This document shows positions 49,424-62,769 of a stretch of DNA of 64,000 bases, one piece after another; position 1 is the stretch's first letter, and each line of letters opens with the position of its first letter. The notes beneath the pieces are model-generated. The model ran no database searches. It saw only the letters and a program-made list of their open reading frames with translations, and had not been told where the DNA came from. A program made the translations under genes and the position numbers. The stretch is from Pseudomonas sp. ICMP 561 (GTDB lineage: Bacteria; Pseudomonadota; Gammaproteobacteria; Pseudomonadales; Pseudomonadaceae), in NCBI RefSeq assembly GCF_002699985.1, contig NZ_LKBT01000006.1:1-64000 (forward strand). Direction: 5' to 3'.

Positions 49424-50764
49424 TCAGGCGCAAACTTCAGCAACCAGTTTTGCGAGCTCATCGGCGTAACCGCGAACCTGTACTTCGTCCTCGCCTTCAA
49501 CCATCACGCGGACCAGTGGCTCGGTCCCGGACTTGCGCAGCAACACGCGACCGCGACCCTCCATGGCTGCCGTTACTCGGTCGCAAGCCTCTTTGACAGC
49601 GGGGTGCGTGACCGGATCAACACCGCCCGAAAACCGAACGTTGACCAATACTTGTGGGCACTTGCGAAGCGCCTGACGCGACTGCGCAAGGCTTTCTCCG
49701 TTGCGACGCAGCGCAAGCAGAACCTGCAGCGCTGCAATAATTGCGTCCCCGGTAGTGGTGTGCTGGAAGCAGACGACGTGACCGGAGTTCTCACCACCGA
49801 TCTGCCAATTGCGCTCCAGAAGCTCGGCAATCACATAACGATCACCCACGTTCGCGCGAACAAACGGGATATCCAGATCAGCCAGAGCCAGCTCAAGCCC
49901 CAGATTGCTCATCAGCGTACCCACGACGCCACCTTGCAGGCGGCCACGCGCATGGAGATCACGGGCAATGATGAACAACAACTCGTCCCCATCAACAACA
50001 GCGCCCGTGTGATCAACCATCAAGACGCGGTCGCCATCACCATCGAAACCAATGCCGAGGTCTGCATGCTCGGCGAGCACGGCTGCCTGCAACGCACCCA
50101 TGTGCGTGGAGCCACAGTCTTCATTGATGTTCAGGCCATTGGGCTGAGCAGACAAAACGGTCACTTGAGCGCCCAGCTCACGGAAGACGTTTGGCGCCAC
50201 CTTGTACGTCGCGCCATGGGCGCAGTCGACCACCAGCTTGAGGCCGGCAAAATCGGTGCTGGTCGGCACGCTGCTTTTACAGAATTCGATATAACGGCCC
50301 GCAGCGTCATTGATACGCGAAACCTTGCCCAGCTTTTCCGACTCAACGACGGTCATCGGCGCATCGAGCAACTCCTCGATCATCAACTCGATTTCGTCGG
50401 GCAATTTGGTGCCCTGACCCGAGAAGAACTTGATGCCGTTATCGTAGTGAGGGTTATGCGAAGCGCTGATCACGATGCCGGCTTCCGCATGGAAAGTGCG
50501 CGTCAGGTAAGCGATGGCAGGCGTAGGCATTGGCCCCAACAACATCACATCAGCGCCAGCGGCAGACAGACCCGCCTCAAGCGCCGACTCGAACATATAC
50601 CCGGAGATTCGCGTGTCCTTGCCTACCAGAATTCGGCAGGCGCCGAGACGTCGAAACGCCATGCCTGCTGCCCAACCGAGTTTCAGCATGAATTCGGGAG
50701 TAATAGGGAATTGCCCCACTCGACCACGAATGCCGTCGGTTCCGAAATATTTCTTGGTAATCAT
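49424..50764 (-). CDS. glmM: Phosphoglucosamine mutase
   Basis: GlmM converts glucosamine-6-phosphate to glucosamine-1-phosphate for UDP-GlcNAc, the precursor of peptidoglycan and LPS. The 446-residue protein has the active serine S102 in ISASHNP (phosphorylated in the active form), the metal loop FDGDGDR and the sugar-binding GGENSGH. It begins 15 bases after folP, the common ftsH-folP-glmM operon. Confidence 0.98.
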   Translation of the reverse strand: MITKKYFGTDGIRGRVGQFPITPEFMLKLGWAAGMAFRRLGACRILVGKDTRISGYMFESALEAGLSAAGADVMLLGPMPTPAIAYLTRTFHAEAGIVISASHNPHYDNGIKFFSGQGTKLPDEIELMIEELLDAPMTVVESEKLGKVSRINDAAGRYIEFCKSSVPTSTDFAGLKLVVDCAHGATYKVAPNVFRELGAQVTVLSAQPNGLNINEDCGSTHMGALQAAVLAEHADLGIGFDGDGDRVLMVDHTGAVVDGDELLFIIARDLHARGRLQGGVVGTLMSNLGLELALADLDIPFVRANVGDRYVIAELLERNWQIGGENSGHVVCFQHTTTGDAIIAALQVLLALRRNGESLAQSRQALRKCPQVLVNVRFSGGVDPVTHPAVKEACDRVTAAMEGRGRVLLRKSGTEPLVRVMVEGEDEVQVRGYADELAKLVAEVCA

Positions 50765-50779
50765 GGATGCTCCGTATTC

Positions 50780-51631
50780 TTATTGCGCCGCTTCAACCGC
50801 GGCAATCATCCGCACGACATCGACCGTTTCGGCCACATCATGCACACGTAGAATTCTTGCGCCCTTGGTCATCGCCAACGCGGCGAGAGCAAGACCACCA
50901 AACAGACGTTCGCCGACCGGACGCCCCAACGCTCCGCCAATCATGCTCTTGCGCGAGACGCCAACCAATAGCGGACGGCCCAGCAGATGCAATTCCTGCA
51001 TATGCTTGAACAGGCTCAGATTGTGATCGAGGCTTTTGGCAAAACCAAAACCCGGATCCAGAATGATGCGCTCTTCAGCAATACCCGCAACACCACACTG
51101 ATCCATCCGTTCGCGCAAAAACGCACCGACTTCAGCGACCAGATCGTCATAACGAGGATCATCCTGCATATCGCCAGGCTCGCCACGCATGTGCATCAGG
51201 CACACAGGGAGCCCGGTCGCAGCCGCCGCATCCAGCGCACCGTCACGACGCAATGAACGAACGTCATTGATCAAACCTGCACCCAGCCGAGCGGTTTCAC
51301 GAATGACAGCAGGCGTGGAGGTGTCAACCGAGATGATAACGTCCAGCTCACGATTCAGCGCCTCCACGACAGGGGCCACGCGCTCGAGCTCTTCAGTGGG
51401 CGATACCGCACGCGCACCCGGACGAGTTGATTCCCCGCCGACATCAATCAGCGTGGCACCCGCAGCAACCATCGCTTCGGCATGCCGCAGGGCGGCATCG
51501 AGATGGGTGTAGCGACCGCCATCGGAGAAGGAATCAGGAGTTGCATTGAGAATGCCCATAACATGCGTACGGGACAAATCAAGAACCCGGTTGCCGCAAG
51601 GCAACCGGGTCGGGTACAGCACAGGATTCAT
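50780..51631 (-). CDS. folP: Dihydropteroate synthase
   Basis: FolP joins the pterin pyrophosphate made by FolK with p-aminobenzoate; it is the target of sulfonamides. The 283-residue TIM barrel has the two signatures LNATPDSFSDGG and IDVGGESTRPGA, and the pterin-site DPGFGFAKS. It lies eight bases after ftsH. Nothing suggests a resistance variant. Confidence 0.97.
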   Translation of the reverse strand: MNPVLYPTRLPCGNRVLDLSRTHVMGILNATPDSFSDGGRYTHLDAALRHAEAMVAAGATLIDVGGESTRPGARAVSPTEELERVAPVVEALNRELDVIISVDTSTPAVIRETARLGAGLINDVRSLRRDGALDAAAATGLPVCLMHMRGEPGDMQDDPRYDDLVAEVGAFLRERMDQCGVAGIAEERIILDPGFGFAKSLDHNLSLFKHMQELHLLGRPLLVGVSRKSMIGGALGRPVGERLFGGLALAALAMTKGARILRVHDVAETVDVVRMIAAVEAAQ

Positions 51632-51639
51632 GTCAGGCC

Positions 51640-53559
<1,920 letters not shown>

Positions 53560-53741
53560 TTAGCTACCCTCTGAAGCAAGCTCCACGCAGAGCGTGCCTC
53601 GCATGATATTCACCGGCCTAACTTACTACAGAACCCGCAGATGTGGCAGGCACCGTCTGTAACCCTTTGTGAAACTTTGACTACACGATGCTCGGTGATG
53701 CTGCATCGACAAGGCCATTTAAAAAAATCTATCGCTGCGCC

Positions 53742-54392
53742 TCAAAGGCGCTCAACGCTTGCCGACCCTTCAATTCCGCGGAAACCACGCCCCAGCAAAT
53801 ACTGCTCGCGGGAACGATCACGCGATGAAGAAGGCTTGCGCATCTGAACCTTGTCGAACAGCTTGCGGATGTCCTTGTGGTACATGTCAAAGCCTTCTCC
53901 TTGGAAAACCTTGATCAGAAAATCACCACCCGGCCGCAAAACACGCCCTGCAAGATCGAGTGCCAACTCGCAAAGAAACATTGCGCGCGGCATATCGACA
54001 GCGCTCAATCCACTCATATTGGGGGCCATATCGGAAATCACAAGGTCTACCTGTGTATTACCGACCGCTTCCAGAATTTGCGCCAGCACTGCATCTTCAG
54101 TGAAATCCCCTTGAATAAAGGTGACATCAGGGATGCTGTCCATCTCCAGAATATCTGACGCAATCAACCGACCTTGACCACCAATCAGACGACTGGTCAC
54201 TTGCGACCAGCCTCCGGGGGCCGCGCCCAGGTCAATTACGGTCATGCCTGGACGGATGATTTTGTCCTTTTCCTGAATCTCGAGCAGCTTGTAGCTGGCG
54301 CGCGAACGATAGCCGTCCTTTTGCGCCATTTTGACGTATTTGTCGTCGAAGTGTTCTTTGAGCCAGTTATGGCTTGTCTTGGAACGGGCCAC
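53742..54392 (-). CDS. rlmE: 23S rRNA (uridine(2552)-2'-O)-methyltransferase
   Basis: RlmE (FtsJ/RrmJ) methylates U2552 of 23S rRNA late in 50S assembly. The 216-residue protein has the SAM motif [14 protein letters not shown], and catalytic K-D-K-E residues in the usual places ([28 protein letters not shown]). The GTG start at 54392 is set by GAGG six bases upstream. The ftsH gene follows on the same strand; yhbY is divergent, as in other gamma-proteobacteria. Confidence 0.97.
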   Translation of the reverse strand: MARSKTSHNWLKEHFDDKYVKMAQKDGYRSRASYKLLEIQEKDKIIRPGMTVIDLGAAPGGWSQVTSRLIGGQGRLIASDILEMDSIPDVTFIQGDFTEDAVLAQILEAVGNTQVDLVISDMAPNMSGLSAVDMPRAMFLCELALDLAGRVLRPGGDFLIKVFQGEGFDMYHKDIRKLFDKVQMRKPSSSRDRSREQYLLGRGFRGIEGSASVERL

Positions 54393-54496
54393 GGGGCACC
54401 TCAAAAATAATCGAGTCGTGATTAAGTGGGCGGTCCCGGACTCGCTCGGGTAAACTGGCCGCCGCTTTTTACAAGATCAGACGCAGAGGTCAGATT

Positions 54497-54805
54497 ATGC
54501 CGCTCACTCAAGAGCAGAAGAAACAGTACAAATCCATTGGCCACCACCTGAAACCGGTATTGATCGTGGCTGACAATGGTTTGACCGAAGGTGTGCTCGC
54601 CGAACTGGAGCGCGCACTGAGCGATCACGAGCTGATCAAGATCAAACTCAACATCCTGGATCGCGAAAGCCGCCTTCAAGCCATTGCCGAACTGTGCAAG
54701 GCCGGATCCGCGGATCTTGTACAGGTCATCGGCAAGATGGCGCTGATCTACCGCAAGAACCCAAAGGTAAACAAGCAGCTCTCAAACGTCCACCGCGCAG
54801 TTTGA
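54497..54805 (+). CDS. yhbY: YhbY family CRM-domain RNA-binding protein
   Basis: A 102-residue protein that is one CRM domain, an RNA-binding fold associated with pre-50S ribosomes. The family pattern is clear: LTQEQKKQYKSIGHHLKP, ADNGLTEGVLAELERAL and ELIKIKLN. The ATG at 54497 follows AGAGGTCAGATT. Divergent from rlmE. Confidence 0.95.
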   Translation: MPLTQEQKKQYKSIGHHLKPVLIVADNGLTEGVLAELERALSDHELIKIKLNILDRESRLQAIAELCKAGSADLVQVIGKMALIYRKNPKVNKQLSNVHRAV

Positions 54806-54825
54806 TGCAAACAGCCAGGGCCGCG

Positions 54826-55290
54826 TCAGCGCGCCCTGGTGCTGCTTCCCGGTGCAGGTTGCAAAACCAGCAGCAAGCCGGACACTCCCAACACCAGATA
54901 ACTCATCAACTGCCAGCTCACTGCACCCGGCAAACAGAGCCGCACGCTGAAATAGCTGACTGCCGACAGTATGGCGACGAACAATAACTGTCCGCGCACA
55001 TCCCGCCAGATACCTGCAAACCGCTCAACACCCAGCAACACTGCCATCTGCAGGGATGCACATGACGCTGCACCCCCCACCAGCAACGCACCGGACTGAC
55101 CGGCAAGCTCCTTGATCAACAACGGCGCCAGACCGATTTGGTCCAGCACCGTCAGCATAGCCAGATGCAGCAAGATCATGCCGCCCACCCAAAACGTCTG
55201 GGCAAGCTGCCAGATCAATGCGCCCGCCGAAAACGGGCGAATTGCCTCAAACGTGGCGGACTTCAACAATCTCGTACTCAATAATGCCAC
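54826..55290 (-). CDS. DUF4149-like membrane protein
   Basis: A membrane protein of up to 154 residues with about four hydrophobic helices ([19 protein letters not shown], then [19 protein letters not shown], '[15 protein letters not shown]' and [16 protein letters not shown]). It resembles DUF4149-type proteins found beside greA/carB in Pseudomonas; the function is unknown. The start is uncertain: GTG 55290 overlaps greA by 44 bp, but a later TTG or GTG near the LIWQLAQ segment is also possible. It is translated after greA in the carAB-greA transcript. Confidence 0.7.
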   Translation of the reverse strand: MALLSTRLLKSATFEAIRPFSAGALIWQLAQTFWVGGMILLHLAMLTVLDQIGLAPLLIKELAGQSGALLVGGAASCASLQMAVLLGVERFAGIWRDVRGQLLFVAILSAVSYFSVRLCLPGAVSWQLMSYLVLGVSGLLLVLQPAPGSSTRAR

Positions 55291-55723
55291 CCGGTGTTTT
55301 CACGGCCACCACGTCACCCTCTTCCTTGGCAATCAAGGCGCGGGCCAATGGTGAACCTACCGAAATCTTGCCGAGTTTGAAGTCAGCCTCATCCTCACCC
55401 ACGATGTGGTAAGTAACGCGCTCATCGGTCTCGACGTTGGCGATTTCCACGGTAGTGCCGAAAATCACTTTGCCGGTATGCGGGATGGTTGTGACATCGA
55501 TGATGACCTGATTCTGAATCCGGCCTTCAATGTCACGAATCCGCGCTTCAACCATACCCTGCTGCTCACGAGCAGCGTGGTACTCAGCGTTTTCCTTCAG
55601 GTCACCCAGCTCACGCGCAGTACCAATGTCCTGGCTGAGCTTCGGGCGAACCACCTTGGTCAGGTGAGCGTGTTCTTCTTCCAGGGCTTTCGCGCCCTGG
55701 ACAGTCATTGGATATTTGATCAT
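55247..55723 (-). CDS. greA: Transcription elongation factor GreA
   Basis: GreA rescues backtracked RNA polymerase by stimulating transcript cleavage through the secondary channel, the same channel DksA uses. The 158-residue protein has the N-terminal coiled coil with the acidic tip ([14 protein letters not shown]) and the C-terminal FKBP-like globular domain. The ATG at 55723 overlaps the carB stop (ATGA), so it is coupled to carB. Confidence 0.98.
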   Translation of the reverse strand: MIKYPMTVQGAKALEEEHAHLTKVVRPKLSQDIGTARELGDLKENAEYHAAREQQGMVEARIRDIEGRIQNQVIIDVTTIPHTGKVIFGTTVEIANVETDERVTYHIVGEDEADFKLGKISVGSPLARALIAKEEGDVVAVKTPGGIIEYEIVEVRHV

Positions 55724-58700
55724 GCCTTCAATCCTGCATGTAGATCCTGCAAGCGACGCACGGTCTTTTCCGGACCGAATTTCAGCGCTTCGCAGATGGC
55801 TTCGCCCGCAGCAATCGTGGTGGTGCAGTAGATTTTGTGCTGCAGGGCATTACGACGGATGGAGTAGGAATCAGCGATCGACTGACGACCCTCGGTCGTG
55901 TTGATGATCAGCGTCACTTCATCATTCTTGATCATGTCGACAACGTGCGGACGGCCTTCGGTCACCTTGTTGACGCGACGAACCTTGAGGCCCGCCGCTT
56001 CAATCAGCTTGGCGGTACCGGCAGTGGCGACGATTTCGAAACCAAGGCTGATCAGATCACGCGCAACGCCAGCCACCAACGGCTTATCGTCGTCACGCAC
56101 GCTGATAAAAGCAGTGCCGCCAGTCGGCAATACTTCGCTGGCACCCATCTGGGCTTTGGCGAATGCTTCACCAAACGTATCACCTACGCCCATCACTTCA
56201 CCGGTCGACTTCATCTCTGGGCCGAGGATCGGGTCAACGCCAGGGAATTTGGCGAATGGGAATACCGCCTCTTTCACGCTGTAGAAGTTCGGGATGATTT
56301 CTTTGGTGAAGTTCAGCTCTTTCAGGGTTTTGCCAGCCATGACGCGAGCCGCGATCATTGCCAGGGAAACACCGATGCACTTGGAAACGAACGGCACGGT
56401 ACGCGAGGCACGCGGGTTCACTTCGATCACGTAGATGTCTTCGCCCTGCAACGCCAGCTGCACGTTCATCAGGCCAACTACGCCCAGCTCCAGCGCCATC
56501 TTCTTCACCTGCTCGCGCATCTCGTCCTGGATATGAGCCGGGAGCGAGTACGGAGGCAGGGAGCAAGCCGAGTCACCAGAGTGAACACCCGCCTGCTCAA
56601 TGTGCTGCATGATCGCGCCGATCACCACGTCAGTACCGTCGCAGACTGCATCGACGTCCATTTCAATGGCGCAATTCAGGAAGTGATCCAGCAGCACCGG
56701 GCTGTCGTTGGACACTTGCACCGCTTCACGCAGGTAACGCTTGAGTTCGTCTTCCTGATAAACGATTTCCATGGCACGGCCGCCCAGTACGTAGGACGGA
56801 CGAACAACCAGCGGATAACCGATTTTTGCAGCTGCGCGAATCGCTTCGTCTTCGCTACGCACGGTGGCGTTAGGCGGCTGACGCAGGTTCAGGCGCTCAA
56901 CCATTTGCTGGAAGCGCTCACGGTCTTCAGCACGATCGATAGCGTCCGGGCTGGTGCCGATGATTGGCACACCGGCCGCTTCCAGAGCGCGAGCCAGTTT
57001 CAGAGGCGTCTGACCGCCGTACTGCACGATCACGCCTTTAGGCTTCTCGACACGGACGATTTCCAGCACGTCTTCCAGGGTTACCGGTTCGAAGTACAGG
57101 CGATCAGAAGTGTCGTAGTCAGTGGATACGGTTTCCGGGTTGCAGTTGACCATGATGGTCTCGTACCCGTCTTCGCGCAGGGCGAGGGCCGCATGCACAC
57201 AGCAGTAGTCGAACTCGATACCCTGGCCGATACGGTTAGGACCGCCACCCAGGATCATGATCTTGTCGCGACCGGTCGGCGCTGCTTCGCACTCTTCTTC
57301 GTACGTCGAGTACAGGTAGGCGGTGTCAGTGGCGAACTCGGCTGCGCAGGTGTCAACGCGCTTGTAGACCGGGAATATTTCCAGCTTGTGACGATGAGTA
57401 CGCAGGTTCTTCTCGGTCACACCCAGCAGCTTGGCCAGACGCGCATCGGAGAAGCCTTTACGCTTGAGGCGGAACATCAGGTTGCGGTCGATAGCCGACA
57501 GACCCAGGGTCTTGACCTTCTCTTCTTCCTTGATCAGATCTTCGATCTGCACCAGGAACCACGGATCGATCATGTTCATGGCGAAGATTTCTTCGACCGT
57601 CATGCCCGCGCGGAAGGCATCAGCCACGTACCAGATACGCTCGGCGCCCGGCACGGTCAGCTCACGCTTGAGGGTGCTCATGCTTTCCGGGTTGCTCAGG
57701 TCCAGCTTTGGATCTAGACCGCACACACCCACTTCCAGACCGCGCAATGCTTTCTGGAGGGATTCCTGGAAGGTCCGGCCGATTGCCATGACTTCACCGA
57801 CCGACTTCATCTGCGTGGTCAGGCGGGCGTCAGCCTTGGAGAACTTCTCGAAGGCGAAGCGTGGCAGCTTGGTCACAACGTAGTCGATCGAAGGCTCGAA
57901 AGACGCCGGAGTCTTGCCGCCGGTGATTTCGTTTTGCAGTTCGTCGAGGGTGTAACCGATAGCCAGTTTGGCGGCGACGCGAGCGATCGGGAAACCGGTC
58001 GCTTTCGAAGCCAGTGCCGAGGAACGCGATACACGCGGGTTCATCTCGATCACAACCATGCGGCCAGTGTCCGGGCAGATGCCGAACTGAACGTTGGAAC
58101 CACCGGTCTCCACACCAATTTCACGCAGAACCGCCAAGGAGGCGTTACGCATGATCTGGTATTCCTTGTCAGTCAGCGTCTGCGCTGGCGCAACAGTGAT
58201 CGAGTCGCCGGTGTGAACGCCCATCGGGTCAAAGTTTTCGATGGAGCAGACGATGATGCAGTTGTCCTTTTTGTCGCGGACAACTTCCATTTCATATTCT
58301 TTCCAGCCGATCAGCGATTCGTCGATCAGCAGTTCCTTGGTTGGCGACAGGTCCAGACCACGGGTGCAGATCTCTTCGAACTCTTCGCGGTTGTACGCGA
58401 TACCGCCACCGGTACCGCCCATGGTGAACGAAGGACGGATGATGCACGGGAAGCCCAGCTTCTCGAGCACGGCATTGGCTTCTTCCATGGTGTGGGCAAT
58501 ACCCGAACGCGGGCAGTCCAGACCGATGGATTTCATGGCCTTGTCGAAACGCGAACGGTCTTCAGCCTTGTCGATGGTGTCGGCGTTTGCACCGATCATC
58601 TCGACGCCGAACTTCGCCAGAACGCCTTCGCGCTCCAGGTCCAGTGCGCAGTTCAGAGCGGTTTGACCACCCATGGTTGGCAGCACGGCGTCTGGACGTT

Positions 58701-58941
58701 CTTTTTCGATGATCTTGGCAACGGTCTGCCATTTGATCGGCTCGATGTAAGTCGCGTCGGCCATCGCCGGGTCGGTCATGATGGTCGCTGGGTTGGAGTT
58801 CACCAGGATGACGCGGTAACCCTCTTCGCGCAGAGCCTTACAGGCCTGGGCGCCGGAGTAGTCGAATTCACAGGCCTGACCGATCACGATAGGACCGGCG
58901 CCGAGAATCAGGATGCTTTTAATGTCTGTACGTTTTGGCAT
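55720..58941 (-). CDS. carB: Carbamoyl-phosphate synthase large subunit
   Basis: CarB makes carbamoyl phosphate from ammonia (supplied by CarA), bicarbonate and two ATP, for arginine and pyrimidines. The 1073-residue protein has two homologous ATP-grasp halves, each with its [17 protein letters not shown] or [12 protein letters not shown] loop, an oligomerisation domain between them, and a C-terminal MGS-like allosteric domain (from about 935). The ATG at 58941 ([11 protein letters not shown]) is the standard start; a TTG at 58956 adds five residues. greA is coupled downstream; carA lies 132 bp upstream. Confidence 0.98.
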   Translation of the reverse strand: MPKRTDIKSILILGAGPIVIGQACEFDYSGAQACKALREEGYRVILVNSNPATIMTDPAMADATYIEPIKWQTVAKIIEKERPDAVLPTMGGQTALNCALDLEREGVLAKFGVEMIGANADTIDKAEDRSRFDKAMKSIGLDCPRSGIAHTMEEANAVLEKLGFPCIIRPSFTMGGTGGGIAYNREEFEEICTRGLDLSPTKELLIDESLIGWKEYEMEVVRDKKDNCIIVCSIENFDPMGVHTGDSITVAPAQTLTDKEYQIMRNASLAVLREIGVETGGSNVQFGICPDTGRMVVIEMNPRVSRSSALASKATGFPIARVAAKLAIGYTLDELQNEITGGKTPASFEPSIDYVVTKLPRFAFEKFSKADARLTTQMKSVGEVMAIGRTFQESLQKALRGLEVGVCGLDPKLDLSNPESMSTLKRELTVPGAERIWYVADAFRAGMTVEEIFAMNMIDPWFLVQIEDLIKEEEKVKTLGLSAIDRNLMFRLKRKGFSDARLAKLLGVTEKNLRTHRHKLEIFPVYKRVDTCAAEFATDTAYLYSTYEEECEAAPTGRDKIMILGGGPNRIGQGIEFDYCCVHAALALREDGYETIMVNCNPETVSTDYDTSDRLYFEPVTLEDVLEIVRVEKPKGVIVQYGGQTPLKLARALEAAGVPIIGTSPDAIDRAEDRERFQQMVERLNLRQPPNATVRSEDEAIRAAAKIGYPLVVRPSYVLGGRAMEIVYQEDELKRYLREAVQVSNDSPVLLDHFLNCAIEMDVDAVCDGTDVVIGAIMQHIEQAGVHSGDSACSLPPYSLPAHIQDEMREQVKKMALELGVVGLMNVQLALQGEDIYVIEVNPRASRTVPFVSKCIGVSLAMIAARVMAGKTLKELNFTKEIIPNFYSVKEAVFPFAKFPGVDPILGPEMKSTGEVMGVGDTFGEAFAKAQMGASEVLPTGGTAFISVRDDDKPLVAGVARDLISLGFEIVATAGTAKLIEAAGLKVRRVNKVTEGRPHVVDMIKNDEVTLIINTTEGRQSIADSYSIRRNALQHKIYCTTTIAAGEAICEALKFGPEKTVRRLQDLHAGLKA

Positions 58942-59073
58942 GGGTTTGTCACTCAAATCCGTAGGTCAGTCGGCAAGCCGTCTTGAACTTCTTTGCAACC
59001 ACCGGGCGGTCTTCGCCGGACGTTTCATCCAGGTCCAGCCCGGCGCTGCGCGTCACATTCTCAAGGCAACCGT

Positions 59074-60210
59074 TTAGCGTCGCTTGGCCATGGTTTCGAT
59101 GAAGCGATCAAACAGCGGAGCAACGTCCGCCGGGCCCGGGCTTGCTTCAGGGTGACCCTGGAAGCTGAACGCGTCTTTGTCGGTACGCTCGATGCCTTGC
59201 AGGCTGCCGTCGAACAGCGACTTGTGGATCGCACGAACGTTGGCAGGCAGTGTTGCTTCATCCACCGCAAAACCGTGGTTCTGGCTGGTGATCATCACAA
59301 CGCCGGTGTCCAGATCCTGTACCGGGTGGTTGGCACCGTGGTGGCCGTGACCCATCTTCACCGTCTTGGCACCGGACGCCAGCGCCAGCAGTTGGTGGCC
59401 CAGGCAGATACCGAATACCGGAATGTCGGTTTCCAGCACTTCCTTGATCGCCTGGATGGCGTAGTCGCACGGCTCAGGATCGCCAGGGCCGTTGGACAGG
59501 AAGACACCATCAGGCTTGTAGGCAAGCACTTCACTGGCAGGCGTTTGAGCCGGAACGACGGTTACGCGGCAGCCGCGCTCGACCAGCATACGCAGGATGT
59601 TGACCTTGACGCCGTAGTCATAGGCCACGACGTGGTATGGCAATTCAGATGCGGCAATTTCAGGGCAGCTGTCGGTCTTCAAGGACCAGACGCTGGAGCG
59701 CCACTCGTAAGATTCCTTGACGCTGACAACTTTCGCCAGGTCCATGCCTTTCAGGCCCGGGAAGCCGCGCGCTGCAGCGATGGCCGCTTCTTCGGAAATG
59801 TTGTCACCGGCCATGATGCAGCCGTTCTGTGCACCTTTCTCACGCAGAATGCGGGTCAGGCGACGGGTGTCGATCCCTGCGATTGCCACAACGTTGTTGG
59901 CTTTCAGGTAATCATCCAGTGACATCTTGTTGCGCCAGTTGCTGGCAACCAGTGGCAGATCACGAATCACCAGACCAGCAGACCAGACGCGATCCGACTC
60001 GGCGTCTTCAGGGGTGGTGCCGGTGTTACCGATATGCGGGTAAGTCAGAGTAACGATTTGCTGGGCATAGGAAGGATCGGTAAGGATTTCCTGATAGCCT
60101 GTCATGGCAGTGTTAAACACTACCTCGCCAACGGTTTGACCGTCGGCTCCAATGGCTTCGCCGCGAAAAATGCTGCCATCAGCAAGGGCGAGTATGGCTG
60201 GCTTAGTCAA
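59074..60210 (-). CDS. carA: Carbamoyl-phosphate synthase small subunit (glutaminase)
   Basis: CarA hydrolyses glutamine and passes ammonia to CarB. The 378-residue protein has the N-terminal domain and a class I amidotransferase domain with catalytic C269 in FGICLGHQ and the His-Glu pair in [10 protein letters not shown]. The start codon is TTG at 60210 (MTKPAILAL): GGGAGGT lies five bases upstream and no in-frame ATG fits. A rare start of this kind is known for carA in other bacteria. The leader contains an intrinsic-terminator-like hairpin (60255-60294). Confidence 0.97.
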   Translation of the reverse strand: MTKPAILALADGSIFRGEAIGADGQTVGEVVFNTAMTGYQEILTDPSYAQQIVTLTYPHIGNTGTTPEDAESDRVWSAGLVIRDLPLVASNWRNKMSLDDYLKANNVVAIAGIDTRRLTRILREKGAQNGCIMAGDNISEEAAIAAARGFPGLKGMDLAKVVSVKESYEWRSSVWSLKTDSCPEIAASELPYHVVAYDYGVKVNILRMLVERGCRVTVVPAQTPASEVLAYKPDGVFLSNGPGDPEPCDYAIQAIKEVLETDIPVFGICLGHQLLALASGAKTVKMGHGHHGANHPVQDLDTGVVMITSQNHGFAVDEATLPANVRAIHKSLFDGSLQGIERTDKDAFSFQGHPEASPGPADVAPLFDRFIETMAKRR

Positions 60211-60254
60211 GAAGACCTCCCGTAAGTAAAGCCTGAAAGGGCATTCGCAGGTTG

Positions 60255-60294
60255 CAAAAAAGCGGAATGACGTAGTTACGTCACCCCGCTTTCT
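60255..60294 (-). terminator. Intrinsic terminator in the carA leader (candidate attenuator)
   Basis: AAAGCGG-GG-TGACG/CGTCA-TT-CCGCTTT, a stem of 14 pairs with two G-U, a 6-nt loop and then TTTTTT. It ends about 45 bases before the carA TTG. No promoter is visible between it and carA, so carA transcription must pass through it. Confidence 0.75.
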
Positions 60295-60420
60295 TATAGA
60301 ATCATCTGCGCGCTTTTAGTGGACACACTAAAGCTGTAGCTTACAGAAAAAGGCTTTTTTGGTCTACCGCCAATGAGGCGAAAAGACGGGGGAATGCGAC
60401 AGAAGTTCCCGAGGAAGGAT
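60295..60420 (-). promoter_or_regulatory. carA upstream region
   Basis: Noncoding. It holds a perfect hairpin TTTAGTG-TGTC-CACTAAA (about 60311-60328), a TATAAG-like -10 near 60291-60296 and a single TGTCGC (half of an ArgR-type site) near 60395. No complete, well-spaced promoter is evident. Confidence 0.35.
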
Positions 60421-60464
60421 AAAACAGAGGCGCAAACCCTGAATCTCAGGGCTGCGCCTCTGCT
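60421..60464 (-). terminator. Intrinsic terminator after dapB
   Basis: AGAGGCGCA/TGCGCCTCT with inner CCCTGA/TCAGGG, followed by GTTTTA on the minus strand. Confidence 0.88.
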
Positions 60465-60489
60465 GTAGCGATCAATCAGTAACGATCAA

Positions 60490-61305
<816 letters not shown>

Positions 61306-62445
61306 TTACAAGTCGCCGAAGAAACGCTTCACGCCGTCAAACCAGCCAGTGGCTTTCGGGGAGTGAGAGCTATCGCCTTCAAGCGTTGAGCGGAACTCTT
61401 CGAGCAGTTCACGCTGACGACGGCCCAGGTTGACCGGAGTCTCGACAGCTACACGGCACATCAAGTCACCCGCACCGCCGCCACGCACCGGAGCCACACC
61501 TTTACCACGCAAGCGGAACTGCTTGCCGGTCTGGGTACCCTCAGGAATCTTCAGTTTGACGCGGCCATCCAGCGTTGGCACCTCCAGCTCACCGCCCAGT
61601 GCGGCATCGGTGAAGCTGATTGGCACTTCGCAGAACAGATGCTTGCCGTCACGCTGGAAGATCGCGTGCTCGCGCACATTGATCACCACGTACAGGTCGC
61701 CCGTAGGCCCACCTTGCGTACCTGCTTCACCTTCGCCGGAAAGACGAATGCGATCACCGGTATCAACCCCAGGCGGTACTTTCACAGCGAGGGTCTTGTA
61801 CTCTTCGACACGGCCTTCGCCATGGCAGGAGTCGCACGGATCGGAAATGATCTTGCCGTTGCCGTGGCAACGCGGGCAGGTCTGCTGCACCGAGAAGAAA
61901 CCTTGCTGCATGCGAACCTGGCCGATACCGCCACAGGTTGGGCAGGTAACAGGCGAGGAACCTTTCTTGGCACCCGAACCATCACACGGTTTGCAGTTGA
62001 CCAGCGTCGGAACCCGGATATTCACCGAGGTACCGCGCACAGCTTCCTCAAGGTTCAGCTCGAGGGTGTAACGCAGATCGCTACCGCGCTGAGCGCCGCC
62101 ACGACCACCGCCACCGCCGCGGCCACCACCGAAGAAGTCGCTGAATACATCGCCGAAAATGTCGGAGAAGTTCGCACCGCCAGCCCCGCCACCGCCGAAA
62201 CCGCCGCCACCCATGCTTGGGTCGACGCCAGCATGACCGTACTGGTCGTAAGCCGCGCGCTTGCTGGCGTCAGACAGGACTTCATAGGCCTCGTTGGCCT
62301 CTTTGAAGAGTTCTTCCGACGCTTTATCGTCAGGATTGCGATCAGGGTGATGCTTCATCGCCAGACGACGATAAGCTTTCTTCAGATCAGCCTCGCTGGA
62401 GCCTCGCTCCACCCCCAATACTTCGTAATAGTCACGCTTAGCCAT
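61306..62445 (-). CDS. dnaJ: Chaperone protein DnaJ
   Basis: DnaJ is the Hsp40 that delivers substrates to DnaK and stimulates its ATPase. The 379-residue protein has the J domain with HPD ([10 protein letters not shown]), a Gly/Phe-rich segment (about 72-120), four CxxCxGxG zinc repeats (about 145-215) and the substrate-binding C-terminal domains. The start at 62445 ([11 protein letters not shown]) is standard; a longer frame to 62499 has no support. dnaK lies 325 bp upstream. Confidence 0.98.
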   Translation of the reverse strand: MAKRDYYEVLGVERGSSEADLKKAYRRLAMKHHPDRNPDDKASEELFKEANEAYEVLSDASKRAAYDQYGHAGVDPSMGGGGFGGGGAGGANFSDIFGDVFSDFFGGGRGGGGGRGGAQRGSDLRYTLELNLEEAVRGTSVNIRVPTLVNCKPCDGSGAKKGSSPVTCPTCGGIGQVRMQQGFFSVQQTCPRCHGNGKIISDPCDSCHGEGRVEEYKTLAVKVPPGVDTGDRIRLSGEGEAGTQGGPTGDLYVVINVREHAIFQRDGKHLFCEVPISFTDAALGGELEVPTLDGRVKLKIPEGTQTGKQFRLRGKGVAPVRGGGAGDLMCRVAVETPVNLGRRQRELLEEFRSTLEGDSSHSPKATGWFDGVKRFFGDL

Positions 62446-62769
62446 AAATTCTTCCGCACTCTTGAGGACGTCCGGCAAAACCCTCCTGAGTTTTGCCAAA
62501 CTCGTTGAGCCCCATACAGGCCCGGACCCAACTCACGTCAATTCAACGATCCTGGTCTTCATTTCACCGGTCAGGCTGACCGGGAAAGCGGCAGAACAAG
62601 CCGCATGCAGGAGCATGACGACCTTGCCACACCGGCTTGCGGTAAATACCGCAGGCCGAAAAAATTTCGTCTGTTCCAGACACGCCAACGCGGGAGCAAG
62701 CTCCCGCGCGGCGACATCCTACCAGCGACCGCCCGAAAACGGTCAACTGGCTTACAAGTGAGCCTGCGC
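62446..62769. other. dnaK-dnaJ intergenic region
   Basis: A 324-bp gap, long for this operon. It contains one perfect palindrome, CGCGGGAG-CAAG-CTCCCGCG (62689-62708), resembling a lone REP arm, and no clear sigma-32 promoter or gene. The hairpin could stabilise the dnaK message. Confidence 0.5.

Noticed and set aside
55837..57717. Long open frames opposite carB (and 57934-58986)
   Set aside because: Complement shadows of a conserved enzyme; no family motif.
60360..60420. ArgR operator upstream of carA
   Set aside because: A TGTCGC half-site occurs, but the second half and the expected spacing are absent.
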